DNA from: Musa acuminata AAA Group
Taxonomy: Eukaryota; Streptophyta; Magnoliopsida; Zingiberales; Musaceae
NCBI RefSeq assembly: GCF_036884655.1
Contig: NC_088330.1
Coordinates: 33,275,001-33,339,000 of the forward strand
Length of the DNA stretch: 64,000 nt
Reading direction: 5' to 3'
The stretch's first letter is position 1, and each line of letters begins with the position of its first letter. The translations under genes were made by a program, and so were the position numbers. This document shows, piece by piece, positions 50,026 through 62,600 of the stretch. The notes beneath the pieces were generated by a model, which worked only from the letters and a program-made list of their open reading frames with translations, made no database searches and was not told the origin of the DNA.

Positions 50026-50582
50026 GTCTGTCTATCTATCTATCTATCTATCTATGGTTGTGCGGGTGGCCAACTCTTCTCTCTAACAAACCTTAGCAAG
50101 TAAGTGGCCACCCACATACGTTCCAAATTAGGACCATTTAAATCAGGAGCTATATAGATCATTCCTTCTGTCCTTTTTCTCTCTCTCACCTCAAAGCCCG
50201 TTCTTCACTCTCTACCTCCACTATTTGCACCTAATTCTCCATATATATCTGTCCTTTTTATGTATATATATGAGCAAGCTAGCTTGGAGAAAAGAACGAG
50301 GAATAGTGGTGGACTAATTCATAGTTAGATCTCTTCTCACAGAAGCAAAGGGCGGCTTCTCCTCTCTCCCTCTTCCCTCCCCACTTCCCCCAACCCACCC
50401 CAAACAAAGTTACATGCAAAGGAAGAGGTCCTCCATCTTGTGTCTTCTACCTACAAATACTCTCGACATCTTCTCCACTCCATCCACCTTGCTTGCTTCG
50501 TCCATCAGTGACTCTCCTTTTTCTTGTTCTCCTTTCTTTCTTTCTAAGATCCTATCTTTCTCACTAAGCTTAGAGGAAGGAA
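46682..50582. other. Intergenic DNA between the ankyrin and ZAT5-like genes
   Basis: About 3.9 kb, mostly AT-rich, with only short ORFs lacking domain or family signals (the longest is near 48259-48483). The ankyrin 3' UTR occupies the left few hundred bases. A compound microsatellite lies at 49985-50055. From about 50200 the sequence is pyrimidine-rich with a TATATATA-like stretch near 50242 and probable promoter and 5' UTR of the zinc-finger gene. Confidence 0.5.
49985..50055. repeat. Compound microsatellite (TC)n then (TATC/TGTC)n
   Basis: About 16 TC units pass without interruption into TATC and TGTC tetranucleotides and end in a run of TATC. It lies about 530 bases upstream of the zinc-finger start codon. 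Confidence 0.95.
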
Positions 50583-51431
50583 ATGGAAGCTGCAGAAGAA
50601 GCCTCGGGCATCGACGTCGGCGAGTGCGGCAGCTGCAACGGGGAATTCCTACAGCCTGCCGTCGTCGCGAAGGGCAAGCGCACGAAGCGGCAGCGGAGCC
50701 ACCCGCGGCTGCACACGGTCCTCGCTGACTCTTCGTCGACCTCCTCGTCCGAGCACTCGGAGAGCATCACCGAGGAGGACGAGGACGTGGCCAACTGCCT
50801 CATCCTTCTTGCGCAGGGCCGCGCCCGACTCACCGATTCCGGGCGTGGACCGGAAGGCCTACCAGGAGAAGCCGCCGATGGCGACGGCGGCGGCGTGGCC
50901 GAGAAGTCCAGTAGCAGAAGGCCTCCTGAGGCCGCGACGACAACCGGCTGCGCCTATGAATGCAAGACGTGCAGCAGATGGTTCCCGTCGTTCCAGGCGC
51001 TCGGCGGGCACCGTGCCAGCCACAAGAAACCTAAGCTGACCGCCGCGACGACGATCGCCATCGAGGAAAGAAAAGAATCGATCCATGATCGCCTGCTGCA
51101 AACAAGTACGAATCCTTTCTCGCATCCGGTTCGTGGTGTTGAGCAGAGTAACACTAAGACGAAGACCCACGAGTGCTCGATATGCGGTTCAGAATTCAGT
51201 TCCGGGCAGGCGCTCGGCGGCCACATGAGGCGGCACAGGCCACCGGTGGCGGCCATTCCAGAGAGCCAAGACATCAAGAAGGAGAGGTTCCTTCTTCCTT
51301 TGGATTTAAACCTCCCGGCGCCCATCAACGACGACGCTCAGATCCCTCCTCCGCCAGCTTCCCCATTCGCCCCTGGGCGACCGCTCGTCTTCGCGGCGTC
51401 CGCCTCAGCTCTTGTCGACTGCCGCTACTAA
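50583..51431 (+). CDS. Two-finger C2H2 zinc-finger repressor, ZAT5-like, 282 aa
   Basis: Plant-specific C1-2i class transcription factor that probably represses target genes in stress or developmental responses. Intronless, as usual. Order of elements: basic B-box KGKRTKRQR (about 30-38, nuclear localisation), L-box [16 protein letters not shown] (64-79), finger 1 at 125-147 ([21 protein letters not shown]), finger 2 at 197-219 ([21 protein letters not shown]), and a C-terminal EAR motif LDLNLPAP (240-247) that recruits TOPLESS-type corepressors. Both fingers keep the QALGGH core that contacts DNA. The B-box plus overall layout is closest to ZAT5, a subgroup call made from memory. Its GC content is much higher than its flanks. 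Confidence 0.92.
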   Translation: MEAAEEASGIDVGECGSCNGEFLQPAVVAKGKRTKRQRSHPRLHTVLADSSSTSSSEHSESITEEDEDVANCLILLAQGRARLTDSGRGPEGLPGEAADGDGGGVAEKSSSRRPPEAATTTGCAYECKTCSRWFPSFQALGGHRASHKKPKLTAATTIAIEERKESIHDRLLQTSTNPFSHPVRGVEQSNTKTKTHECSICGSEFSSGQALGGHMRRHRPPVAAIPESQDIKKERFLLPLDLNLPAPINDDAQIPPPPASPFAPGRPLVFAASASALVDCRY

Positions 51432-54400
51432 GAAGAAGCAACATCAAAGCCGATCAAACTGCCCATCTTTCTCTCCATCTCATCAACCTCTCTCCTTCCC
51501 CCTCCAATCGGGTGTCAGTCGGATCATGTGAATCATTATCATCTCCTTCATGGATTTCATCCTCTCTCAAGAAGGCAGGTGCGTGGCCGGTGTGAGGAGG
51601 TAGAGGTGTCACTGCGGGCTCACGTAAAGGCAGTGATCTCGTTCTCTGTGACAGCGGGCGACTCCACCACCAAGCAAACAGGCCGTGGATTAGGTTCCTT
51701 TTTCCCAAAGGAACAAAAGCAATGGATACCCGAGGCAAGTCGATATCACGCTTCTTCTACCTTTACAAGCACAAACTCATGCCTTCTTTTCACTCTTTCT
51801 TCCTCATATTATGATGTCTGTTTGTGATGCGGTCAGAGAGATAGAGATGTGATGTCAACCTTTGTGTTCCAAGTGATCTCTTTACAACTTGCTTAGTGAC
51901 TGACTTAGTTCATGACGTGCTTTACAAGAAAGCATGCCATGACTTGTAGGCCATTTGAGCAATCGGACCCTATCGTGGGCAAACCTATACAAGTGTGTGT
52001 GTGTGTGTGTGGCTGCCATTAGCTTTGTTTCGATGGCTTGTTGGTATGGCGGTGGGATTCCTCATCTCTAGTGGTGGATATGACTGTTTCAAGAGGAAGC
52101 TACTGTGATAGGCAGCAAGTCGTTGAATGCTACAGTTCATCTCACTTTCACTCAGAGCATTGAATTCCTAAGGTGGTAGTTGACTCAGCAAAGATGATTA
52201 CCGATTTCTCGGTGATCGAGTGTTAATGTGTTGTGCAAGGACCATTGCACCGCTCGGCTCGAAATGTGGGTCAAGTGCCAACATACGGATGGTATCTCGG
52301 CCCATACAGTTGGCAACTCATATACAACAAGTCGGTACACATCAAATTTGATCGTTAAGAGTCATTAGGTATAATCTAGACGCAATTAAGGGTCATTAAA
52401 AAAAATAAATTCATTTTCTCATCCTCATAACCTAAAAATTCTATTCAATCATGTCTTATATACACTCTATTCTTATTTAAATATGATAAAAAAAATCATT
52501 AAATCAGGATAGAAACCCTTTTTTTTTTACTGTTTTATTAAAAAAAATCGGTACGTAACAACATATCAACATACGACACACTAATACGATACTGTACATA
52601 TTGATCCGATCAAAGACTAATCTGTATTTATTTATAAAGGATAAATAATGAAGATGGTATTCAAACCAAGGAGCTTACGATAATATATCAAAGTCTTCAC
52701 TATCTATTATGCTAGCTAACACCTTCAAAAATATATCATGTTTCGAATCATCAATCTTTGATAAGTGATCTGATATATATCATCATCAGACTAATATTTG
52801 AGGTGTAAAAAAAATAATTTAATATACATGAGATGCAAACCTTGTTGTTTACATGACCTGCATCCATACCAAGACTTGGGCCCACAAATGACTTGTAGGC
52901 CTAGGCCATTAAGCACTTGGACCGCTATGAGCTTCCTTAACTTCAAACACCTATTGAACATGAGTAATTCATCTACCTTTCTTAACCATAATTCATCCAC
53001 TCCAACACCAAAAATAATGTCCCAACGATAAGAGTACTTTTAGGTTCCATCCCAAAAGAGTAAAACTACACGGGATCCATCCATCCATCCAGAACTAAAA
53101 ATTCCTTATGTTCACATCAATCAAGACATAGGAGAACCAATATCTTTTGCTATCAAGAATAACATGAATGTTATAAAGTCATATTACTATAAGTTTTGTA
53201 ATGTTAACACATAGTTAAATGGTAGTATTAGTGTCAAAATTATTCTTCCTATAAGAGCAATCAAATAAGGAATAATAAGATAAAAATATAATATAAATAT
53301 TATAAATTCACGACATGTAGTATTAGTGTTAAAATTACTCATGTATTTATTTACTTGGTTGAGTTTCTAAAAATCTCATCGAAAATATTATATACAAAAC
53401 TAACATCAACACGAATATCTCTATCATACCTTAAGGGTTGGTAGAGAGGGAATAATATTTTTTTGTTCATATTGATATGATAAGTCTAATTAACTTAGCT
53501 CTACTTATTGCTATACTAAAATCCTCTACCTATTAAAGTTTTTAATTAACCTGAAATATTGATGTAATACCCCTGATTAGTCCCATATCGAAAGTGAGTA
53601 ATATTAAGATTGACTTATAAGGGTCTGATGAGTGTATTATTATCAACTTTAACTTAAGCATTTTGGTCAGTGGTTTAGACGTTGATAGGCTAGTTAGCCC
53701 ATCAAGCTCGGGTCATGATATTTGGTATCAGAGTCGACCTAGCATTTGGGCAGGGTGAGTCGAGAACTCGATCATGACGTAGAACCACCATTGAGTTGAA
53801 CTCGATCATGACGTAGAACCACCATTGAGTTAAACCTCACATGTACTATGCTAGGGGATATTATAACATCCCATTAGTGTTAGTTGGCTGGGTCATGACA
53901 GTTGATCATATCAAATTGTGAAATATGCAATGTAACAACATGGAACACAGAGATACAATGAAATCCTTGAATCAGTCTAGGAATTAATGTGTGTCCTAAC
54001 ATACACATACTTGGATCCTTTGACTAAAACAACTATAGTGATGCATAATTTTCGATCAAAAAGAACAAAAGGAACTCAACAAGGACCCAATCATCCAACC
54101 TAAATGGAGAGGACATTGTCGGTCCTCCTCCACCGAGCGGAGAGAACACTGCATGCTCCATGCGGTGTTGCATGAGGAATAAGAACACGGTGCCTTATGC
54201 TTGACAAAGACGTATCAACCAAACCCTAGACTTTTCTTTATAGATGCAACATCCATCTGTTAGTGCAATTATTTGGGAGATAGGACACGATTGATCCTGT
54301 CTTTTTTCGATTAGGTGTAGCTTGCTGCTTGATTGTAGTTGCTTAGAAAATAATAGGATATCCTACAATCGATCACTTGCATTGTTCCAATTTGTAGCCA

Positions 54401-55089
54401 CCTTGGAATCTACTATGGATGACGCAAACAAAGAACAAGGAAGATAATGCTTTGAAAGGTGGACCTCACCCAACCCTTGGAGGCACATTTCATGCAATAC
54501 TTTTGTTAGGCGTGTGAGTTAGTAAAAACTGAAGGGAGTATCTAAGGTGGTTTCGAGATAACTCTAAAGTAATTTCAAGATGAAAGTTTCGATCTCTCGA
54601 GACACTGCTTATATTAAGACGAACATTAAAAAAAAAATTTTGACCTGATCTCTCCAACGATTAACTTAGTCGTCAAAGTTTCTTAATGACTATAAATTTT
54701 TCTTGGAAAAAAAGTTTCCCGAAGTAACTCACCCCAACGAGAGGACAGACCCAAACGATCTGTCTTAAAATTTGTCTCTAGTGACAAACACACTAATATA
54801 TATTAAATATATATTAAGTGCATCATCCAAGTCAAACAAAGAATATATATTTCACAAGTATTAATTAAACATCTTAATAAAATTTTTAATTGACTGCTCA
54901 TTATTTCCAAAAGCTTACGCTATTAGGATTACTAATAACCCAATATCTATGCAATGTATTTTTAGCTTTGTTTAAACACTACTATATACTTAGAATGGTC
55001 TCATCTCCCAACAGTAAGATCTCCCAGCGAAAAGAACAGCCTCACGGAGATAACTTATACCTGCTTTCTTTCTATTCCACTGCAATGGC
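51432..55089. other. Intergenic DNA between the ZAT5-like and pectate lyase genes
   Basis: Includes the zinc-finger 3' UTR, a short (TG)n run at about 51994-52011, AT-rich DNA with a decayed repeat at about 52210-52620 rich in GGTAC/CGATAC motifs, and the TRIM-like element at 53563-53900. A GC-rich inverted segment with CACCGAGCGGAGAGAACAC lies near 54120-54180. No supported genes were seen. Confidence 0.5.
53563..53900 (+). mobile_element. TRIM-like small LTR element (copy 2)
   Basis: It starts TGTAATACCCCTGATTAGTC and has an LTR-like block of about 158 bases. The tRNA-Met primer-binding site follows at 53723-53735 as TGGTATCAGAGTC (one change from GCC). A short interior leads to a truncated second LTR beginning TAACATCCCATTAG and ending GGTCATGACA at 53900. 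Flanks read ATTGA and GTTGA, a 5-bp duplication with one mismatch. The interior holds a 34-base tandem duplication (GAACTCGATCATGACGTAGA and onward, twice, at about 53764-53832). It is an inverted relative of the copy at 11690-12029. Confidence 0.65.
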
Positions 55090-57358
55090 CTACAAAGGAT
55101 GCAGAGAGAAGAAGGTAGTAACGAGCAAAGAGGCAGACAAGAGAGTAGTAGTAATCATAACAATAGAGTCGCGGCTCGAGGGCGCTGGTGCGCCGCTACC
55201 GAACACCATCCCCAGTGGCCCGTACCCTACTCCCCAGCCGCTGGCCCCGCTTCCACCGTCGGCCGTCGCGGCGGACCCACCGTAGTTGACTCCCGAGTAC
55301 GCCGTTCCGACGCCGTTGTCCCTGTCCCCATCGAAAACAACGCATCAACATCCTCCATTATCATCGCTATAGTAGCAGGAGAGCCATTCATGCAACAGGA
55401 TTATAGCATCTGATGATGAGTCTGGTTAATCTGCACATTGCAGTCAACTCGTCGTTGACTGCAGCTCACATGTTCTTCAGGGGATGTTCTTGAGATAGTG
55501 CTGATACGTATTAAAGCACCGGTTGAGCTCTTCCCCCGAGTCTCCTTTAGGGAGACGGCACGCCAGGTGCCTCGGAGGCGGAGATGGGCCCTCGTGCGGG
55601 ACCGGCGGACTGTTATCTCGGCGCGCGAGACTAAAGATTGGGGTGGACAAAGGGTTCCCTGTCCGAGCATTTAATGGCCATATCGGGAGAACTGAGAGGG
55701 TCTACAGAGGGATCTTTCCCTGCACGAAGTCCAATGGGGTGAGTCAAATTGTCGAACACCTGGTGGGTTCGCCTTTGAAGTCCATGGACGAAAGGTCCAA
55801 AAAGCTGGTGTCGAGGAGCTAAAAGAACGCTTACGGGATGCCTCCGAAACCCACCCAGGCATTCACAGCCAAAGGAAAAGCGGGGGGCCCGCGGAGATGG
55901 ATAAGATGAAGGGAAAGGTATCGAATCTGATGCGAGAGGGAGCGGTGGTGGGTTACCTGGGGCCACCGAGGACGCCCGCGTTGAGGGTGAGCTGGTCGAT
56001 GAGCGCGGCGGACTTGGGGTCCAGGCTCTCGGCCTTGGCGTACTTGGCGTCCAATCCCTCCCCGGACGGCACGAAGAAGGCCCCGTTCACCAACACGTCC
56101 CCTTCCGTCCTCCAATTCCACCCGCTCCACTCGCTCTCCTCCGTCTCCACCCTCTTCGTCACCTGTTCGACGGTATGCTTCAGAGAAGAAGAGGGCGGGG
56201 GAAGAGGTTGAACGACAGAAGAGAAGGCTTGGTTCGACTTCTTGCCTCCTTGGCGTTGGGGTTGGCGGGGGCAATGTAGCGGTTGCCTTGGCTGTTGATG
56301 GTGGGGTTGGCGCTGCCGCCGATGGCGTACATCTCCCACGACGTGAAGTCATTGTTCACCACGTGGAAGTAGCCGCGCCGGCACCGGGGCATGCGCTGTA
56401 CCAGCTGCTCCCCGAACCGGTTGAACGCGATGGTGACCTGCATCGCGGAGTCCGGCAGGTAGCCGTCTGTGTGCCCCAGCAGCATCACCTCGTCGTGGTG
56501 CGAGAAGTAGCTGTTGGAAATGGTGATCCCCGTGGAGCCCATGATGGCGTCGATCAGCCCGTCCGTGCAGGAAGACAGCTCGCAGTGGTCCACCCAGATC
56601 TTGCGCCCGCTGTAGATGGAGATGCCGTCGCCGTCCGACCGGGTGCGCCAGCCGTAGTGGGTCGGGGACGAGCGCACGTTGGCCTCGCCGGCGGGCACGC
56701 AGTGGTGGACGTGCACGTTGTGGATGATGACATTGGAGACGTACTGGAGGGTGATGCAGGCGCCGCCGGCGATGTGGACCACCGCGCCTCGGCCGTCGAT
56801 GGTCTTGAAGCTGTTCACCAGCAGCTCCTCATTGAGGTGGATGGTCATGTCGCCGGCAAAGATGATCCACAGGGGGCCCTCCTGGATGACGCCGTACCGG
56901 AGCGTGCCCAGGGCGGGGTTCACCGGGTCCTGGTCCGACGGGTCCGTCACCACGTATATCGGCCCGCCCTTCCCGCCCATGGCATCCCGCCCGAACCCGA
57001 TGCCGCAGTCCGCCAGGCGCTGCCGGTCCTGCCGCCAGTCCGTGCCCGAGCACCGCCAGCAGTCATCGATTGGGTTGCCCGTCAGGCACTGCTGGTCCTT
57101 GACGCCCGCCGCCAGCAGAGCGCGCCGGCGGGACGATTCCACCTGCCTGAGACGACGTCAGACCCACCTTAACCACGCACGCAACGAGAAGAGAACGGAG
57201 AGCAGCATTGTGGGGAGGGTTTACCTGTGGACTTCCCGGGCGACGGAATCGGGGTCGGGGTGGGCGTGCAGATGGAGCGAAGAGTTGTGGAAGGGCGTCG
57301 CAGCCAAGAGAAGGGGGAAGGAGAGGAAGACAAGGAGAATGTGGGTGAGTATGTGCAT
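55090..57358 (-). CDS. Pectate lyase with signal peptide and GPI-type C-terminus, 4 exons, 490 aa
   Basis: Secreted polysaccharide lyase family 1 enzyme that cleaves de-esterified pectin by beta-elimination with Ca2+, loosening cell walls. Exons on the minus strand: 57358-57225, 57146-56246, 56162-55957 and 55321-55090, totalling 1,473 nt. Seen: signal peptide ([20 protein letters not shown]), [66 protein letters not shown] and [17 protein letters not shown]. The usual RMPRCRHGYFH has Arg in place of His. Intron 2 (83 bp) appears to use a GC donor (GAG|GCAAGA). The last exon encodes a Gly/Ser-rich linker and then [20 protein letters not shown] to the stop, a small-residue site plus hydrophobic tail typical of GPI anchoring. 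Intron 3 contains a GC-rich segment. Exon 4 is the least certain part; an alternative is termination within intron 3. Confidence 0.88.
55400..55900. other. GC-rich segment in pectate lyase intron 3, possible TE fragment
   Basis: About 500 bases inside the 635-bp intron (55956-55322) are GC-rich and carry no recognisable exon. Palindromes such as AGTCAACTCGTCGTTGACT at about 55441-55459 and a GAGTCTCCTTTAGGGAGAC-like stem are visible. It may be a retroelement or MITE fragment; the family was not recognised. Confidence 0.3.
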
Positions 57359-59651
57359 TCTTGGTGGGAATGGTGGGGGGTAAGTATACCCTGCGGAGGA
57401 GGGGAGTGAAGAGAACTCGGAGAGGTGGATTTGGGAGAAATGGGAGTGAGCTATTTATAACAAAGGGATGGAGAATGTGGAAGGGCGTTGTAGCCTTAGT
57501 GGTGATGTTAGGGTTCTTGAACAGGGAGAAACAGAAAAAGGATGGTGACTTTGATGTTTAGAGAACAGTGAGGGAGATGGAGATGGAGGAAGCAAGGAGG
57601 AGATGGGGAGAACTTGGGAGAGAGAATAGAATCGCCTCTCTCTCCTCCCTCTCCTTCCATTCCTTGCTTGTCAAATGGAACAATGGTGGCACTTTTTTTC
57701 CTTTAATCTGAGATCATAAACTATGTTTTGTTGAGCAGGGGAGGATAGAGGCTGTGGAAAGGAGGAGAGGTGAGCAAGTTGGCCACTGGCTTCCCATTCT
57801 TTTGCCCTCCTCTTGTTCTTTCAGATAAAAACAACTTTACAATGTCAAAACTTGTTGTATTTGGTGTGTTATGGTTTTGGGCACTTGTACTGTGTACTGT
57901 ATATATATATATAGCATTCAGTATGGACAGTGACAATGCTGATATCAGGCATACTTCTTGGAAAGATGCAATTTGATGTTAATATTTCCACATTATTTTT
58001 GTTATAGTTTGTGTGAAATGAGGATGCATGGTGTTCATTATTTCAAGGACATGTATGCTCTGTTTACAAAGAATATGTCCAATTTTTCATTAGCACTACT
58101 TAGGTGGGATGACAGATTTCCAGACACCCAACAGCTTATGTTTGATCACTTCTCACAGCTATACTTCTCCCACTAAACAACACTCATCTTTGCTATATTA
58201 GTAAATCATGGACCAATTAACTTAATTTGTAATCAAGTGAGATAACTAAGATAATGTAGTTTAACTTGGGTATCTTATTATTATCATACTCATCATCATT
58301 GTTTTCTTGTGGAATCTTATAACCATCCTTTCAACAGGCCATGAGTGTGGGTCTCATTGCACAGGATATCACATCACCCTAGAAACTCATCTGGGTGACT
58401 CAGTCTGATGGCAGGTTCTCAGATGAATGGATTTGACAAGGTCAATGATGTCCACCTCTCATGGGTTCAACTTCCTTTTTCCCACAGGTAATATGGGCCA
58501 TGGAACATTGCATGTGACTTGTTGTGAGAGGTAGCCAACATTTGTTCCTTTTACCACTCTCTAAACATGAACAGTAGATGAGCTTTCTGTTGTTTTAATT
58601 ATCCCTGAGTTCAGATGGCACAACTGTGAAGGTATCCCTTTGCACTACAAAGGGAAATTCTTCAAAAGAGGATTCAAGGAAAAGAGAGAACCTCTCTCTC
58701 TCTCTCTCTCTCTCTTTGTCCTCATCCTGATCTTTTTCTTTTTGCCAAAGGTAAGCTATATACTATATATATCTAACTGCTACTGAACCTTAGCTCTAAA
58801 CCCCTTTCACAATTCACTTTTGCTGCTAGGATTCATGGAACTATGACACCAGATACAAGCTGCACGTCTTGTGCTTTTCTTGCAGTCCACAAATGGCAGC
58901 CATCATCTGCTTTCCGCAGCTTATTTTTGACCTTTTCATTGGATTCATTAGCTTTTCCGATGCAGAGAGTCTATTCTTTTCCATGTGGATTAGCATGGGG
59001 TGATGAGGCATGAATGGATACCATGTCAGTTTGGGTAGGAAAGGGTGGAAGGGCTGCATGTGTGACTCTGCATGCACTGAAACAGTCCATCTCAAGAGCT
59101 ACCAACCAGCCTATTTCATGGAAGCTCTGTATCTGATCAAGTGTTAGATCTCAAGTGTCATATAAATCCCATTCTTGAGGGTGAGTAGTTCCCCATGAAA
59201 TGATTCACCAGTTTCTGCCATGCCTGCTAAATCCCATGGCAGAAAGGTTACCTGTAGTGCAGCAGCTCACCGTATCACACCATTGCCTGGAAGGTGGAAA
59301 AATGAGATTGAAATAAGGTGTAGCTATTCCAGGAATTTAATTGTTTGATGTTTTTTCTCATACCAAAATGCAGTATATTTCTCTTCTAGCTTTAGGTGAC
59401 GTCCATCTTCTCAAGAAACCTAAGCCACTGCCATCAGGTAGTACTCAGAAAGTGGTTCAACCAACTATATAATTCAGCAGACAAAACAAAAGCACAAGCT
59501 AAATAAATGTACTTCCAATTAAGATGTTCTAACAAGCATAATACTCCATGTAGTTTACGGATGTTCAAGAACTAGGCAGTAACCATGACAAGATATAGAT
59601 GTCTACAGAATCCACCTCCTCAGCAACAACAAGCCCATTGCGATTGAGCTG
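57359..59651. other. Pectate lyase promoter and intergenic DNA
   Basis: The upstream region of the minus-strand pectate lyase (57359-57660) is strongly purine-rich on the plus strand. Further right there is AT-rich spacer with a (TC)n tract at 58691-58716 and no supported gene. The ITPase 3' UTR lies near the right edge. Confidence 0.5.
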
Positions 59652-62600
59652 TTAATGATGAGAGCCATCTGTTTGGAAGATGTAATCGGCAGCCGCAAAG
59701 TGTGATTTCACCAACGCCAGTGCTTTTGAGCGGTGGGATATCTTATTCTTTTCCTCTTTCGGCATCTCAGCGTAGCTTCACCAGGCAATGTTTTGTATAT
59801 GATAAGCATATCATATCATGTCAATAAACCAAATTCAAAAGGATTTTGGGAGGAGTTTTACGTTTGCTCATAGCCATCTGGTTGGAAGATCGGATCCCAT
59901 CCAAAATCAGTAGGACCTCTTGGAGGAACAATTTTACCCTACAATTGTAGCATTAGAGTCAGACTGTAGTAACCGGGACATTGCTTATTGAACACACACA
60001 AAGATGTAATGTAGAATGTGACTTCCAAAGCCAGACAATGTGAAACCCCAAAAGCAGTATCCAGACAGCATAGCATGCCTTTGGAGCATGGCACATCCCT
60101 CACGTGATAAAGCTTACAGAATGAATAGGGTTGTGTGGCCTAGAAGGCTGTTTTTTTGGATCCTACTGAATATAAACCAAGGTGGTGTATTATGGTGTTT
60201 TGGATTCACTCAATCCATTTGGTTTATGTGCTGGCGTGATGAGAATTAAGGTTTCTATATCAGCCCCAACCCAGATAACAAATTAGGCCGAGCTTTAGTC
60301 ATGGGTCAAATACGTGTACATATTCTATACACATGCTGCTAAAGCATTGGGGTTGGAGCACTATGTTTATTGCATTAAGTGTTTGGGTTCTGGAGAAGAA
60401 ACAAAAGAGTGAACTCTAGGAACATGTTTGGAACTTATCTTTGGAACTATTCAAAGATAAGTTAACCCAAATTAGCATGTAGAGATCTTTATTCTTAAGT
60501 GTCACTTTCATCCGCAGCCATGAAGACCAACATCCAAAATTGCAAGCCAATGCGACTGATGTAGACGTAAATTTTTTTCATAGAATGCATTAACTGCTTA
60601 AATATTGCATTTATGGTCATTTTCATTCTTCAAACCCACTTCACACCACAACAATCAAACACATCAATTTTTTCGTCAACATAGAATATGATGTGACAAG
60701 GACATTATTTATGCTTAATCCATTATAATAATTTCTCATACAATAACTAAGGAAGTCATAGACTAAGCAAACACAAAAAACACGGAACTTAAACTTGGAT
60801 CAAATAGAGGTGAATCGAGCTATTTTACGATAAATGAGAAATCTTGTGTACATAAAGGAATTCTGCAGTGTAACATGTACCAAAGGAAAAAGAGCTAATT
60901 ACCTTGAAAATCTTGTGTAACTATCAAAGTATAAGAAAATTCAATCTGGTTTCTTTATCAGGATGATGAAACTAAAAACCTAAACTTGCAACTACAAGTG
61001 CTGACTTTTCCCACAGAATCATCTCATGTTCAGCAGCTTCACATAAGTAATACAACATTGGCATGGTAGAGTTGCATAACACCGAAATCCTTTATACAGT
61101 TATACTTGAACACTTCACATAGGAAATACAGACAACTCAAAGCACCCAATGTCTTTCATACATTTATGTGCAAATATAATCCATCGAAGCTCTCTCTTTC
61201 TGTCATACACCAACAACATACATATGTATGATTTTTTACTCTTTAAATTTAAATATATAAATTGTGAAAGCACCCAATCCCTCTCTCGTACATTTCCCCA
61301 TAGATATAATACAAATATACTTTATATTAGCAAACAAATATGACTATAAAAAAAATAAAAAAGACAACATCAGGTATGACGATGCGTTTTGGTTATATTC
61401 ATTTATAGTTCCTGAGGAATTATGAGTCAAACTTGACTGAATTTTTCACAAGAACAGTGAACTGAGAGGACAAGACTCTAACAAGGCTTGTTCACAGTCT
61501 AGAGACACATTGGGCTTAGGCATAGTACAGGGATTGTCAGTCCCTGTTTTGGCGAAGGACTCTGCATCCTTGCTTAGGTCATCTAGGCTCATTCCATCTT
61601 GAAATAGGAACACTAGGCCTCACGTCGTTTCTCGAATGGGACTCTTTGAGACCTATTTCCATCGCCAAAGCCTTCCAATTCAACACAACTATTGTCCTGG
61701 ACAGTCTGAAGAGGACTGCAGGTATCTCAAGGCATTGAAAGTACGCTTGGATCTCATCTTCTGAAGCAGGCTGGACACTGGTTTGGTTGAGACAAACTGA
61801 GGTCTAGATTAGCTTCGATTCGCTACCTAACATCCCCCACATCAATAATTATGGTGAGTCACCATTTTACCAATTCAAAAGTAGGTCTTAGCTAGTCCAA
61901 GTTCATTTGATATGAACTCAACTTCACACCTTCACAATCTTCTTAATAAATTTTCACTAGGAATCGACACTATGATCCTCAGAGGAGACGCCTCCTAAGA
62001 GTAAAGTCTTCCTACTAGTAGAGCCCGAATCAAATAACTATTCAACGCCTTTGTCCTCCCCCCACCCCCGCCCCACGAAAGTGCTCCCCACCATCTCTCT
62101 CTATCATTCATGTCTGTAAAAAATTCACTTTTCTTTCTATTGATATAGATCATCATAAAAAATTCCTTGCCTATTTGACTCCCCCCACAAAACTAAAAAC
62201 CTTGCCAATCTAGTTGCCTGACTACTACTACCATCTATTTTACAGCATATGTTGTCACACTTACTTCTTTCCTCATAATTCAATTTCTTTGTTCATAATA
62301 CAAGCTCAAGTACGTAGAACAAAAACATTGATTACCATTTTTGTGTTAAGTGTGTACTGCACTAAGGACTTAAGATATGAATCACTTTGGAAAGAACAAC
62401 AAATTGACAAAAGAAGACACAATAAAGGATGCCCATGGCAGCAGGAAAGAAATTATTACCTGGGTCTTCCCAAGAAATGTAACTGGCTCTAAGTTCGGAC
62501 CAAGAGAAAGAGAAAAAATACACATAGCATAAGCCGATTTGTCTTCATAGGCATTCAGTATATTGTTCAGGCCTGTAACAAGTGAAAATTTGATCATACA

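Noticed and set aside
56288..57172. 294-codon plus-strand frame
   Set aside because: It lies opposite pectate lyase exon 2 and exists because of high GC3; no family resemblance.
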